Positions 54,269-61,910 of a DNA stretch of 64,000 nucleotides are shown here, piece after piece. The translations under genes and the position numbers were made by a program. This DNA comes from a bacterium (lineage in GTDB: Bacteria > Bdellovibrionota_C > UBA2361 > RFPC01), in contig JAUIBK010000010.1 in assembly GCA_030428205.1 (NCBI GenBank), forward strand, positions 1-64,000, read 5' to 3'. The first letter of the stretch is position 1. Every line of letters begins with the position of its first letter. The notes beneath the pieces were generated by a model. It was not told where the DNA came from and did not search any database. It worked only from the letters and a program-made list of their open reading frames with translations.

Positions 54269-56068
54269 ATGGTGACTCCTCTCTTAATTGTTCGTGTGGC
54301 CCGCCTTGTATCGAGCTTCACTCGGTTTTGTGTTGTCTGCGGGGGGTTTGTCTCTTTTCTCTTCCTCTTTGCTCCTTATGCTTCTGCTGAGAACCTCACT
54401 CTTGGCGGCCTTAATTTTCATGTAGATGAGATTGCTGAGGTTGACTCTCAAGCTGTCAGGGTCACCTTGTTTGGAGATTCTCGAGTTATTCCGAAAAAGA
54501 GGCTTGAGTTTTATGTTGTCGAGAAATACTTCCAGCGCTCTGATACTGCTGTTCGCTTTCCCGTCGATAGTGTTATTGCGTTCTTCTTTGATGCTCTTAA
54601 GCGCTTTCGAGCTGAGGAAGCGAAGCTTGCGTATCTTTCGTTGCTGACAAGAAAAGACTATTCCTTAGAAAACGATCGAGGAGTGTCGCTGAAGCTCCGT
54701 GGTTCGACCGAGTTTATCGAAGAATATAAATCAATTTTAACGACCGATCTGACAACCGCCCAACTTCGAGAATCTCTTTATTCTTTAGTCTATGTTATTG
54801 GCGTTCACGATTTTGCCTGGCTTAAAGCAAATGGAAGCCGTTACGTTTACTCGGAGTATTCTAAGTTTGGTGAGTATCTTCAGGAGTGGTTTTCATCCGC
54901 GCTTGAAGATCAGGACTTCTCGAGTGCTGCTGAAAAACTGGCATTAGCTGAAAATTTATACGAGAAAGATGATCGGCGAATCGAGAGAATGAGGCTCTTA
55001 TATTCTCGTGCGGAAAATGCCCAGCAAGCTGTAAAAGAACAGAAGCTTGAGGAGTTGTATCCTCTTGTGGAGCTTGGAAAAAAGGATCCTCTCCTTGCTC
55101 GAATTTTGCGCCCCCTAGCGCTCCAAGCAATTCACGAAGCTGCTGAGGAGGAGATCGAAGGTGAGCGTCCAGCCAAAGCGCTGCTCATCCTTTCACGTAT
55201 TGATGTAGAAGAGCGAACCCCAAAGACTCATGATTTAGTTTATGCTGCAATATCGAAGCTTCCTGCTCAAGAAGTTCAACTTATTGAAGATGTGCAGGTG
55301 GAGTTTCTTATTCGTATTGTTGCAAAAAATGATGCACGAGTTCAGCAAGCTTACGGCTCTTACCTTGACCGGCGAATACGTTTTTTGCTCTCTTCTGGGA
55401 ATGTACGTCGAGCAGAGGAAGCATTTCAAAAACTTCTTGAAGTGCGTCCCGATGATAAGAAAGCCAATGAAGTGCTGCGAAAAGAACTCGCGCTCTCATT
55501 TGTTAGTCGAGGTTACTATCAGAAAGGAGAGCGCCTTTTAAAGCACCATAGCGATAGTTTGGGCATGTGGGATCGCTTTCGTCTTTTTCAAGAAGGGTAT
55601 TATGTGGATGAGAATAGCTCTTTTCTCATTCTTTCATTGATCGTTATTATTTGCGGTCTTGTTGCTTATCGTATTCGAGCGCTTATCCGGAGTATTCAGC
55701 AGTGGGACGAAGAACAAGACGGGGAGCAGCCTTGGATAGAGCCGAAGCAAACACTTTCTGAGCAAGAAGTTGACGAAAATGGGGGATTTTCTTTTGCGCA
55801 AATGCGCAAGGGGCTGAATCCTCGTATGCACGAGTATGTAGCGTTGTTGAGAAAATTTGGTCTTACTCCAACTTCGCAATTACGTGACATTAAAGCGGCC
55901 TACCGTACTGCGATTAAAGAGGTGCACCCAGATCTCTACAGCGAAGAAGAGTACGATGAAGACAAGCAAGAAAAGTTCTTAAAAATGACTACAGCTTATG
56001 AACGCCTCTTGGAGTTGCGTAGCCTTTTAAAGATTGAAGATTCTACTTCCGGTGAAATCGGCGATTAG
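54269..56068 (+). CDS. Membrane protein with periplasmic helical repeats and a cytoplasmic J domain
   Basis: The 599-residue protein has an N-terminal hydrophobic segment (about 13-42). A long alpha-helical region (about 100-440) with TPR-like spacing includes NVRRAEEAFQKLLEVRPDDKKANE. A second membrane helix lies near 452-472. A C-terminal DnaJ J domain (about 535-590) reads LLRKFGLTPTSQLRDIKAAYR, with the HPD tripeptide in VHPDLY that stimulates DnaK ATPase. A J domain on the cytoplasmic side joined to a helical domain on the other side suggests recruitment of DnaK to a membrane site. It is the last gene of the accBC cluster. Confidence 0.78.
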   Translation: MVTPLLIVRVARLVSSFTRFCVVCGGFVSFLFLFAPYASAENLTLGGLNFHVDEIAEVDSQAVRVTLFGDSRVIPKKRLEFYVVEKYFQRSDTAVRFPVDSVIAFFFDALKRFRAEEAKLAYLSLLTRKDYSLENDRGVSLKLRGSTEFIEEYKSILTTDLTTAQLRESLYSLVYVIGVHDFAWLKANGSRYVYSEYSKFGEYLQEWFSSALEDQDFSSAAEKLALAENLYEKDDRRIERMRLLYSRAENAQQAVKEQKLEELYPLVELGKKDPLLARILRPLALQAIHEAAEEEIEGERPAKALLILSRIDVEERTPKTHDLVYAAISKLPAQEVQLIEDVQVEFLIRIVAKNDARVQQAYGSYLDRRIRFLLSSGNVRRAEEAFQKLLEVRPDDKKANEVLRKELALSFVSRGYYQKGERLLKHHSDSLGMWDRFRLFQEGYYVDENSSFLILSLIVIICGLVAYRIRALIRSIQQWDEEQDGEQPWIEPKQTLSEQEVDENGGFSFAQMRKGLNPRMHEYVALLRKFGLTPTSQLRDIKAAYRTAIKEVHPDLYSEEEYDEDKQEKFLKMTTAYERLLELRSLLKIEDSTSGEIGD

Positions 56069-56191
56069 CTAGTGTTCCGACAAAAAACTTTTTTGAAGTG
56101 ACACGAGCTTTCATGACTCCCTAGCCACAGATTAAAGGAATGCTGAGACGTATCCTCCCCCTCTCATGTCAAAAACATCCTTGTCGCTGGA
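56069..56191. repeat. Second copy of the CTAGTGTTCCGACAAAAAA end sequence
   Basis: The first 19 bases equal the left end of the palindromic element at 39659. Here too the repeat lies directly after a stop codon. The remainder differs, but near 56172-56187 an imperfect reverse complement (TTGTCG...ACTA) may be a decayed right end. No gene is seen in this 123-base stretch. Confidence 0.5.
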
Positions 56192-56632
56192 CTAATGAAC
56201 AGCTCCCCTTGTTCTCAGAGGTTCTCTTCTTGCAGTATTTGATTTTCTTGAAGATACGCTGAGTGCGCGACTGTATCCAGTGCTTGCTTGTTGTCGTCTC
56301 ATCTCTCGTCGGCGTTGAAAGAGAGCTTCTTGTGGTACAAACATTTTCGTATGAGTAGGTTTCTCGTTTACTTCTGTAATCGTTGCGCGTTCACTCTCAG
56401 AGAGCTCCGAAAAGCATGCTCCATGATTGAGGATTTTAGTCATGAGCGCAGTGTAGAGATAGTAGAGACCATTTTCCTCGAGTTTGAGCTTCGCTTTTTT
56501 AGCAAGGGCTGTCCGTAGTGGATGAGATGTTTCGAGATACTCGTTTGCCCGGAGCATTCCCCAGATAGGTCGCGTACCACAGACGTCTTGGCTGATCTGC
56601 TGAAATTCTTTGTGTGATATTGGTAGAGACAT
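56192..56632 (-). CDS. Small basic protein of unknown function
   Basis: I do not recognise this 146-residue protein. A strong AGGAGGAAA site precedes the ATG at 56632, which supports it as a gene. The first 90 residues look helical (ISHKEFQQISQDVCG, LKLEENGLYYLYTALM). The last 50 are Arg/Ser-rich (RRREMRRQQ, SSRKSNTARR) and may bind nucleic acid. No membrane segment is present. It is isolated between a repeat element and the SRP RNA gene. Confidence 0.55.
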   Translation of the reverse strand: MSLPISHKEFQQISQDVCGTRPIWGMLRANEYLETSHPLRTALAKKAKLKLEENGLYYLYTALMTKILNHGACFSELSESERATITEVNEKPTHTKMFVPQEALFQRRREMRRQQASTGYSRALSVSSRKSNTARREPLRTRGAVH

Positions 56633-56889
56633 GACAACTTTCCTCCTGTTGCTCTGTTAAAAAGCAAGGAGGGTGCCAATCTGGACCACTCTCTAACCAT
56701 CTGAATATACTAGATCTAGGCGGATTTCCTAGGTGTTCCAGTGTGGTATTTCACCTCACTGGTGATGCATTTTGCTTCATATTCTATTGTATCTGTGATC
56801 CCTAGCGGGCGGAGAGTTGCCTACGAAGTATGCGGAGAGCGTAAGCATCAAAGATGCTTCAAAAACCTGGTGTTTCAAAACAAGGCAAG

Positions 56890-56895
56890 TATACT
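56890..56895 (+). promoter_or_regulatory. -10 element of the SRP RNA gene
   Basis: TATACT ends eight bases before the first paired base of the SRP RNA, the expected distance. The matching -35 region (about 56867) is weak. A 7-bp hairpin (56843-56859) lies just upstream. Confidence 0.5.
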
Positions 56896-56903
56896 GTCAT
56901 ACA

Positions 56904-56992
56904 GCGGCTGGGCGCGCGAGAAAGTAAAGCGAACCCGGTCAGGCCCGGAAGGGAGCAGCCGTAGCTTCTCCTTTCTGTGTTGTGCCCGCCGC
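56904..56992 (+). ncRNA. ffs: Signal recognition particle RNA, small bacterial (4.5S) type
   Basis: The universally conserved domain IV is present: GGTCAGGCCCGGAAGGGAGC at 56937-56956 followed by AGCC, including the GGAAGG tetraloop and the asymmetric internal loop that bind Ffh. The flanks pair: GCGGC-GGGC-GAGAAAG on the 5' side with CTTTCT-GCCC-GCCGC on the 3' side, giving an 89-base rod. A T6 run follows at 56995-57000. The RNA forms the SRP with Ffh for membrane targeting. Its position just before dnaX is common in bacteria. Confidence 0.95.
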
Positions 56993-56999
56993 GCTTTTT

Positions 57000-57094
57000 T
57001 CTCCCCTTTTTCCCGGCCACATATATTGGCCACCTCACTGGAAGTGCCGTTTCCAGTGAACAGACCCGCTGAAGGGGCCTGGAAAAAGGGGAGA
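57000..57094 (+). other. Structured leader before dnaX
   Basis: A 19-base inverted repeat with one mismatch (57000-57018 with 57076-57094) encloses a perfect 9-bp hairpin, TCACTGGAA/TTCCAGTGA (57035-57059). The 3' arm contains AAGGGGAGA, the only good Shine-Dalgarno-like sequence near dnaX, and it would be buried in the stem. The stretch lies between the SRP RNA terminator and the dnaX start. Confidence 0.6.
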
Positions 57095-57124
57095 ATGCAT
57101 TTTGATTATACACCTCCTTACTCT

Positions 57125-58777
57125 ATGTCCTACCTCGTTTTCGCCCGAAAGTACCGACCAGACTCCTTTGCCACGGTGAGTGGTCAAGAGCACGTTACGA
57201 AGACGTTGGCGAATGCTATTACACGAGATTGCGTGGCCCACGCCTATGTTTTTGCTGGTCCCCGTGGGGTTGGAAAAACTTCGATAGCGCGAATCTTTGC
57301 CAAAGCGCTTAATTGTGAACACGGTCCAACAGCAACCCCGTGTCTTGAGTGTCAAAACTGTAAGGAGATCTCACAAGGCACAAGCCTTGCAGTACGTGAG
57401 ATTGATGGAGCCTCTCACAACAGTGTTGATAACGTTCGAGAGTTAATCGACTCGTTTCGTTCTCTACCTGCCCCCGGTACGAGGTACAAGGTCTATATCA
57501 TTGATGAGGTGCATATGCTGAGTCTTTCAGCGTTTAATGCTCTTCTCAAAAGCCTCGAAGAACCACCCCCCAATACCGTGTTTATTCTTGCAACGACTGA
57601 GCTACATAAAATCCCCGAGACAGTTCTCTCTCGGTGCCAGCGACACGACTTTCGTTCGCTGAATCTTGAATCTATTCAGGGGCGTCTTGCCGATATTGCC
57701 AAGCAAGAATCTCTTACGATCGATCGCGAGTCGCTCCAAATTATAAGCCGACTCGCTGATGGTTCTATGCGTGATGCGCAAACCCTCCTCGATCGCGTTC
57801 GTTCGTTTTGTGATGGAGACATTACGGCGGAGGAAACAAGCAAAGCTCTTGGTACGGTAGAGCGCCGTGTGCTCTTTGAGCTGACAAAAGCGATCTTTTC
57901 ACGAGATCCCGGAACCGCTCTTCAACTCATAGAGCAAACATTCGCTACTGGGATTGATACAGGTCTTTTCTTGCAGGAATTTGTCTCCCACTTCCGTGAG
58001 CTTCTCATTGCTCGTTTTGGAAAGCCGTCTGATCTTGAGCTATTTGGGATGAGTGAGGATGATGTTGCTGAGCTGTGTCAGCAGGCAGAGAATATGGATG
58101 CACATGATCTTCAAGATCTCGTTCATCTTGCGCGAAGTGGTGCTGATGCTGCGCTTCGCAGCTCATACCCTAAGTACGCACTCGAAGCGCTTGTCGTGCG
58201 ACTTGCTACACGTGAGAAATCAAAAGATCTCGGAGAGGTTTTGGCAAAAATGCGTTCAGTGCTCAAAGAGCAGCGAGGAGCAAAGGGGGCTGCACCAACA
58301 CGTCCTGCAGCGTTACGTAAGGAAGCGCCCAAGCCGTCTCCGCAGACACCTTCTGAGCCATCTCGTGGTGATTTTGACTGGAGTAACTTTGTTGAGTTTG
58401 TTGGCACTTCTGTTTCACAACTCCTTGCGGAGCATCTCCGTCGTGTCTCTCTTGAATCTGCAACTGGGGGAAAGCTTATTTGCCGTGGCCCTGAATTTCA
58501 TGTTGCCTGTCTCTCTGAGGTTGAGAACAAAAAGAAGCTCGCCATAGCACTAAAAGAACTTTGCCGTTCTGAAACGGGCTGGAGTGTTGATTTTCATGCT
58601 GATTCTGATATCTCACAAGCTGCGCCTGGCAGCCTGCTTCACGGCGAAAAATCTCAGAAAGAGAAAGTTCGCGAAGAGAAAACCCAGGAACTCATTCAAC
58701 ATCCCAGTGTGCAATCCCTAAAAAAGCAGTTTCCTGGGAGCAAGATAGAGAGTATCCGTTTAAAACGTTTTAAATGA
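57125..58777 (+). CDS. dnaX: DNA polymerase III gamma/tau subunit
   Basis: The start is placed at ATG 57125 because DnaX proteins begin MSYxVxARKYRPxxF, here MSYLVFARKYRPDSF. ATG 57095 is in frame and closer to the purine-rich AAGGGGAGA. An upstream extension of the frame crosses the SRP RNA and is not coding. The 550-residue clamp-loader ATPase has Walker A AGPRGVGKTS and zinc cysteines in CEHGPTATPCLECQNC. Walker B is VYIIDEVHML and sensor 1/arginine finger SRCQRHDF. A collar domain and a Pro-rich linker (about 395-420) follow, with a short C-terminal domain. ybaB and recR follow in the usual order. Confidence 0.96.
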   Translation: MSYLVFARKYRPDSFATVSGQEHVTKTLANAITRDCVAHAYVFAGPRGVGKTSIARIFAKALNCEHGPTATPCLECQNCKEISQGTSLAVREIDGASHNSVDNVRELIDSFRSLPAPGTRYKVYIIDEVHMLSLSAFNALLKSLEEPPPNTVFILATTELHKIPETVLSRCQRHDFRSLNLESIQGRLADIAKQESLTIDRESLQIISRLADGSMRDAQTLLDRVRSFCDGDITAEETSKALGTVERRVLFELTKAIFSRDPGTALQLIEQTFATGIDTGLFLQEFVSHFRELLIARFGKPSDLELFGMSEDDVAELCQQAENMDAHDLQDLVHLARSGADAALRSSYPKYALEALVVRLATREKSKDLGEVLAKMRSVLKEQRGAKGAAPTRPAALRKEAPKPSPQTPSEPSRGDFDWSNFVEFVGTSVSQLLAEHLRRVSLESATGGKLICRGPEFHVACLSEVENKKKLAIALKELCRSETGWSVDFHADSDISQAAPGSLLHGEKSQKEKVREEKTQELIQHPSVQSLKKQFPGSKIESIRLKRFK

Positions 58778-58802
58778 CTATATACGTAAAAGAGGAAGAG
58801 TA

Positions 58803-59150
58803 ATGGGAAAAGGAAAGGGTGGATTTGGCGGAATGCCAGGAAACATGCAGCAAATGATGCAGCAGGCCCAGAAGATGCAAGAGAATCTTGTAAAAGTACA
58901 AGAAGAGGCGCAGTCGCTCACTGCTGAAGGAAGCGCTGGTGGTGGAATGGTTAAGGTTGTTGCAACTGGCGGCCAACAGATCGAGTCGATTGTTATTGAT
59001 GCTGAAGTCGTTAATCCAGATGACATCGATATGTTACAGGATCTTGTGTGTGCTGCTGTCAATGATGGCCTCAACAATGTTCAGGCGAAAGTAAAAGAAA
59101 AGATGTCTGAAGCAACTGGCGGTATGCAGATTCCAGGATTGTCTCTCTAA
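58803..59150 (+). CDS. YbaB/EbfC family nucleoid-associated protein
   Basis: The 115-residue protein has the family layout: a Gly/Met-rich N-terminus (FGGMPGNMQQMMQQAQKMQ), a helix, the VKVVATGGQQIESIVID strands and the helix DLVCAAVNDGLNNVQAKVKEKM. These proteins form dimers that bind DNA without strong sequence preference. It sits between dnaX and recR, the conserved order. GAGGAAGAG precedes the ATG. Confidence 0.95.
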   Translation: MGKGKGGFGGMPGNMQQMMQQAQKMQENLVKVQEEAQSLTAEGSAGGGMVKVVATGGQQIESIVIDAEVVNPDDIDMLQDLVCAAVNDGLNNVQAKVKEKMSEATGGMQIPGLSL

Positions 59151-59159
59151 GGTAGTCCA

Positions 59160-59771
59160 TTGGCCGTTGTTACTTTTCCAAGACCTTTGCAGAAACTTAT
59201 CCGTGAGCTCTCCAAGCTCCCCACGGTAGGCGAAAAAACGGCTACTCGTTTAGCCTATCATCTTGTGCAAAATGATCCTGCACTCGTCGACACCCTTGCG
59301 CGGGCGCTTCATGAAGCCAAGGAAGGCATCTCTTTTTGTCAGAGATGTTTTTTCTTTGCTGAGGATGATGAGTGTACGATCTGTCAGGATCACTCTCGTG
59401 ATCGCTCTGTAGTGTGTGTGCTTGAAAAGCCCATGGACCTCATCTCGATCGAGCGAATGGGAGAGTACAAAGGAATCTACCACATTCTCCACGGACTCTG
59501 GGCGCCTCTTCGAGGGAAAGGTCCCGAGAGTATGAAGCTCCAGGAGCTCGTTGATCGGGTCAAGGAAGGGGAGATATCAGAGGTCATTCTTGCAACTTCT
59601 GCTACCGTTGAAGGAGACGCAACGGCGCTCTATATCGCTCGAACCCTCGAAGAGCTTGGAGTGAGCACGACAAGGCTTGCTCAGGGCATGCCTAAGGGCG
59701 GTGAACTAGAGTATGCCGATGAGGTAACCCTCTCAAAAGCGTTTAGTGGTAGAAATCGCCTTTCTGCCTAA
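59160..59771 (+). CDS. recR: Recombination mediator protein RecR
   Basis: Start is TTG 59160 with AAGG about seven bases upstream; 203 residues. The N-terminal helix-hairpin-helix (LSKLPTVGEKTATRLAYHL) is followed by the C4 zinc finger (CQRC, CTIC). The Toprim domain (VVCVLEKPMDLISIERMGEYKG in two parts: VCVLEKPMDLISI, ERMGEYKG) and the C-terminal Walker-B-like part (TRLAQGMPKGGELEYADEVTL, in parts) complete it. RecR with RecO loads RecA onto SSB-coated gaps. Confidence 0.97.
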   Translation: MAVVTFPRPLQKLIRELSKLPTVGEKTATRLAYHLVQNDPALVDTLARALHEAKEGISFCQRCFFFAEDDECTICQDHSRDRSVVCVLEKPMDLISIERMGEYKGIYHILHGLWAPLRGKGPESMKLQELVDRVKEGEISEVILATSATVEGDATALYIARTLEELGVSTTRLAQGMPKGGELEYADEVTLSKAFSGRNRLSA

Positions 59772-59838
59772 ATTTCCTGCCCCAACTTCTTGACACCACT
59801 AGCCTCTTTATAACATCTTACTAGCCTACTATTGGTGT

Positions 59839-59858
59839 TCCCCGGTAGCTCAGTTGGT
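59839..59858 (+). pseudogene. Truncated 5' fragment of tRNA-Asn
   Basis: The 24 bases 59835-59858 (GTGTTCCCCGGTAGCTCAGTTGGT split as GTGTT and CCCCGGTAGCTCAGTTGGT) are identical to 60024-60047, covering the first 20 bases of tRNA-Asn. After GGT the sequence departs and no anticodon arm follows. A promoter-like TTGACA lies at 59790-59795. The remainder of the 189-base repeat unit (59859-60023) holds small hairpins (for example GAGCCCA/GGGCTC near 59936) and no gene. Confidence 0.85.
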
Positions 59859-60012
59859 CGTGGCGATGTGAGCCGCAGGCGAACAAGAGGCGCCGCGAAA
59901 CATTGCGAACGCGAGCTAGCGCAGCGTTCGAACAGGAGCCCAAGTGGGCTCTAGCAACTGAGCGGACTTAGTTAATTAGGTCTCTTAGTATCGCGCTAGA
60001 GGTTTTGAAAGT

Positions 60013-60018
60013 TATAAT
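60013..60018 (+). promoter_or_regulatory. -10 element of tRNA-Asn
   Basis: A perfect TATAAT ends nine bases before the tRNA 5' end. No good -35 is found 16-18 bases upstream. Confidence 0.5.
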
Positions 60019-60027
60019 ATTTAGTGT

Positions 60028-60103
60028 TCCCCGGTAGCTCAGTTGGTAGAGCAGCTGACTGTTAATCAGCTTGTCACTGGTTCGAGTCCAGTCCGGGGAG
60101 CCA
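60028..60103 (+). tRNA. tRNA-Asn (anticodon GTT)
   Basis: The 76-base gene folds with acceptor stem TCCCCGG/CCGGGGA, D-arm GTAGCTCAGTTGGTAGAGC, anticodon arm CTGACT-GTT-AATCAG and T-arm with TTCGAGTCC. Discriminator G and an encoded CCA (60101-60103) follow, then T6. GTT reads AAC and AAU. Confidence 0.98.
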
Positions 60104-60318
60104 TTTTTTCCGCTCGGCGCTCAGCCCAGGGGGTTCCCCCCTCTCCTCGCAAAGCTCGGTTCACCCCCGCTCCCCGGAGTGGACTCGAACCATGCCCCGC
60201 AGGGACAAAGCTGCGAGTCCATCCAGCATGTAGTGCTGGAGTCCAGTCCGGGGAGCCATTTTTTCCGCTCGGCGCTCAGCCCAGGGGGTTCCCCCCTCTC
60301 CTCGCAAAGCTCAGTTCA
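60084..60318. repeat. 80-bp direct repeat of the tRNA-Asn 3' end and flank, with an inverted fragment between
   Basis: 60084-60163 and 60239-60318 are direct copies with one mismatch. Each contains the last 20 bases of tRNA-Asn, CCA, T6 and a flank with an AGGGGG/CCCCC hairpin. Between them, 60169-60192 is the reverse complement of tRNA positions 60079-60102 with one mismatch. The region from recR to the next gene thus carries one whole tRNA and three partial copies. Confidence 0.92.
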
Positions 60319-60321
60319 TCA

Positions 60322-61584
60322 CTACATAGGAAAGACTTCTAAGATATCTTCGGGCTCAAGGCGGTACGATGTGCCTTTGCCTTCGTAGAAACCGTATCGT
60401 TCAATCATCTCTGGAAGCAGAAAAGAGAATTGAATACTAGAGCCGTTTGATGTGTTCGTTACTCTCATGTCGCTGCTGGCATAGGTGTTATCGCTAAATG
60501 GCGATTGTTGAAGCCCCCTCCAGCTTGTCACATCCATCTTGTATGATTGACCGTTGTACTCAAAAGTATCCCCCATCTGTTTGCAGTACAGAGCAATGGC
60601 GTATTTCAGAGGTGTTGCTAGTTGTTGATGGGTATTTCCCCGCGACAAAACAAAATCATTATCGACAGTGAGAATATCAATGAGAGATTCCTCAGGTCCG
60701 AGGAAACCCGCCATAGACATGGCGTTGGGTCTCATACGTGCTTCGAGCTCTTCCAGAGAAACTCCATTTATCTCAGAAAGGCCCCGAAGAATATCAGTGG
60801 TATTTAATCCGCCTACGGTAAAGCCGCTTTCTTCCGTGTAAGGTTTAAACGTGGTGACACCAGCTTCTTCTGGAGAAATACTACGTAAGAGTCTTTGGCT
60901 GCCAGGAATAATCGAACCACCGTATTGAGGAGTCAGGGAGAACTCCATGAGCTCATTTTGAAGGATTAAACTTGTAAATGTTTCGGTTGTGCTTCGAAAA
61001 GAATAAAGCTCTGCGGCTTCGCCAGTGCCAATGATCATTGTGTTTTTGTCGATATGAGTCGCGGCGCTTCCCTTGAGAGGCTTAAGAATTCGAGAGAGTT
61101 TTCCGTTCTTAACAAGAGCTACGATCTTTATCGATTCAGGAGGTTCTTGAGCCGTGAGTGTAAAAACGCCAGGAGCACTCTCAGAAAATCCAGCTTCCCG
61201 TAGCTGTTGATCAAATGTTTTGCCTTCAAATTCTTGGAGGGAGGGCGCACCTTTACGCATTTCTCCACATGACCCATCTGGCGTTGTTTCTCTGACAGAG
61301 ATATGACCATCCTCATTATGGAGAGTAACTAAACTAAATCCGCCATGGCCCCTAAACTGACCGGTTTTGATTCCTCTTATGGTATTAACATTGAGGAACG
61401 AATCGTAATCAACGAGAATGGAGAACCGATCTTCAGGGTGTAATTCAATTATCCAATCTCCCTTTGCATACAGAGGTGAGTCTCCTATCTGTTGAAACCC
61501 ATAGCTTTGAAGCTGTGATTCTGTCGTCTCTCTGGATTCTTGGTTTGTTGTTCTTGATTTGGCAGACTGGTTCTTGTCCAACAT
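60322..61584 (-). CDS. Uncharacterised soluble protein
   Basis: I do not recognise this 420-residue protein. It has no signal peptide or membrane helix. The N-terminal 20 residues are polar and probably disordered. The rest is mixed alpha/beta with two similar openings, LQSYGFQQIGDSPLYAKGDW near 27 and LREAGFSESAPGVFTL near 138, which suggests an internal duplication of about 110 residues. Later segments (LLRSISPEEAGVTTFKPYTEE in parts; GLSEINGVSLEELEARMRPN in parts) show no known motif. Its 3' end abuts the second tRNA-derived repeat. Confidence 0.6.
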   Translation of the reverse strand: MLDKNQSAKSRTTNQESRETTESQLQSYGFQQIGDSPLYAKGDWIIELHPEDRFSILVDYDSFLNVNTIRGIKTGQFRGHGGFSLVTLHNEDGHISVRETTPDGSCGEMRKGAPSLQEFEGKTFDQQLREAGFSESAPGVFTLTAQEPPESIKIVALVKNGKLSRILKPLKGSAATHIDKNTMIIGTGEAAELYSFRSTTETFTSLILQNELMEFSLTPQYGGSIIPGSQRLLRSISPEEAGVTTFKPYTEESGFTVGGLNTTDILRGLSEINGVSLEELEARMRPNAMSMAGFLGPEESLIDILTVDNDFVLSRGNTHQQLATPLKYAIALYCKQMGDTFEYNGQSYKMDVTSWRGLQQSPFSDNTYASSDMRVTNTSNGSSIQFSFLLPEMIERYGFYEGKGTSYRLEPEDILEVFPM

Positions 61585-61910
61585 CCTGTGCTACTCCTAA
61601 AATGCGCCTGCTTGGTGTGCTACCTCGATACCCTGCCCCTACGCTGTTATGGTCTGCTGTCTTTCCTTGGACGCATTTGGAGTTGTGTGCTCGTTGTCAG
61701 GATTTGCCGCCTAGAAAAGACTATATTTTCAAGCACCTACTAGGACAGTGCTCAAGGTGATTTTATCCAGCCCTCTCGCTTCAATTTCCTTGCTAGGGTA
61801 TACTCTCGCCGGTGGCCAGTCTTGTATTTTTCAGCCTGGGTTGATAGAGATACTCAGTCTGCTCGGCCTGCCGAGATGTTTCTCGGTATAGCAAGGAGAA
61901 TTTGATAGCT
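61585..61910 (+). other. 326-base upstream region of the second desaturase gene
   Basis: The neighbouring genes diverge here. A -10-like TATACT (about 61800) and a small hairpin CCGAGA-TGT-TTCTCGG (61871-61886) just before the ribosome binding site AAGGAG (61893-61898) are visible. The open frames in this stretch have no coding character. Confidence 0.4.

Noticed and set aside
56741..57124. Open frame extending dnaX upstream by 128 codons
   Set aside because: It runs straight through the SRP RNA and its terminator, and DnaX proteins begin at the MSYLVFARKYRP sequence.
58720..58726. A-AAA-AAG slippery heptamer in dnaX in the correct phase for -1 frameshifting
   Set aside because: It lies 17 codons from the end, so a shift would only replace the last residues with a seven-residue tail. 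The classic gamma-producing shift occurs mid-gene, and no stimulatory stem is evident.
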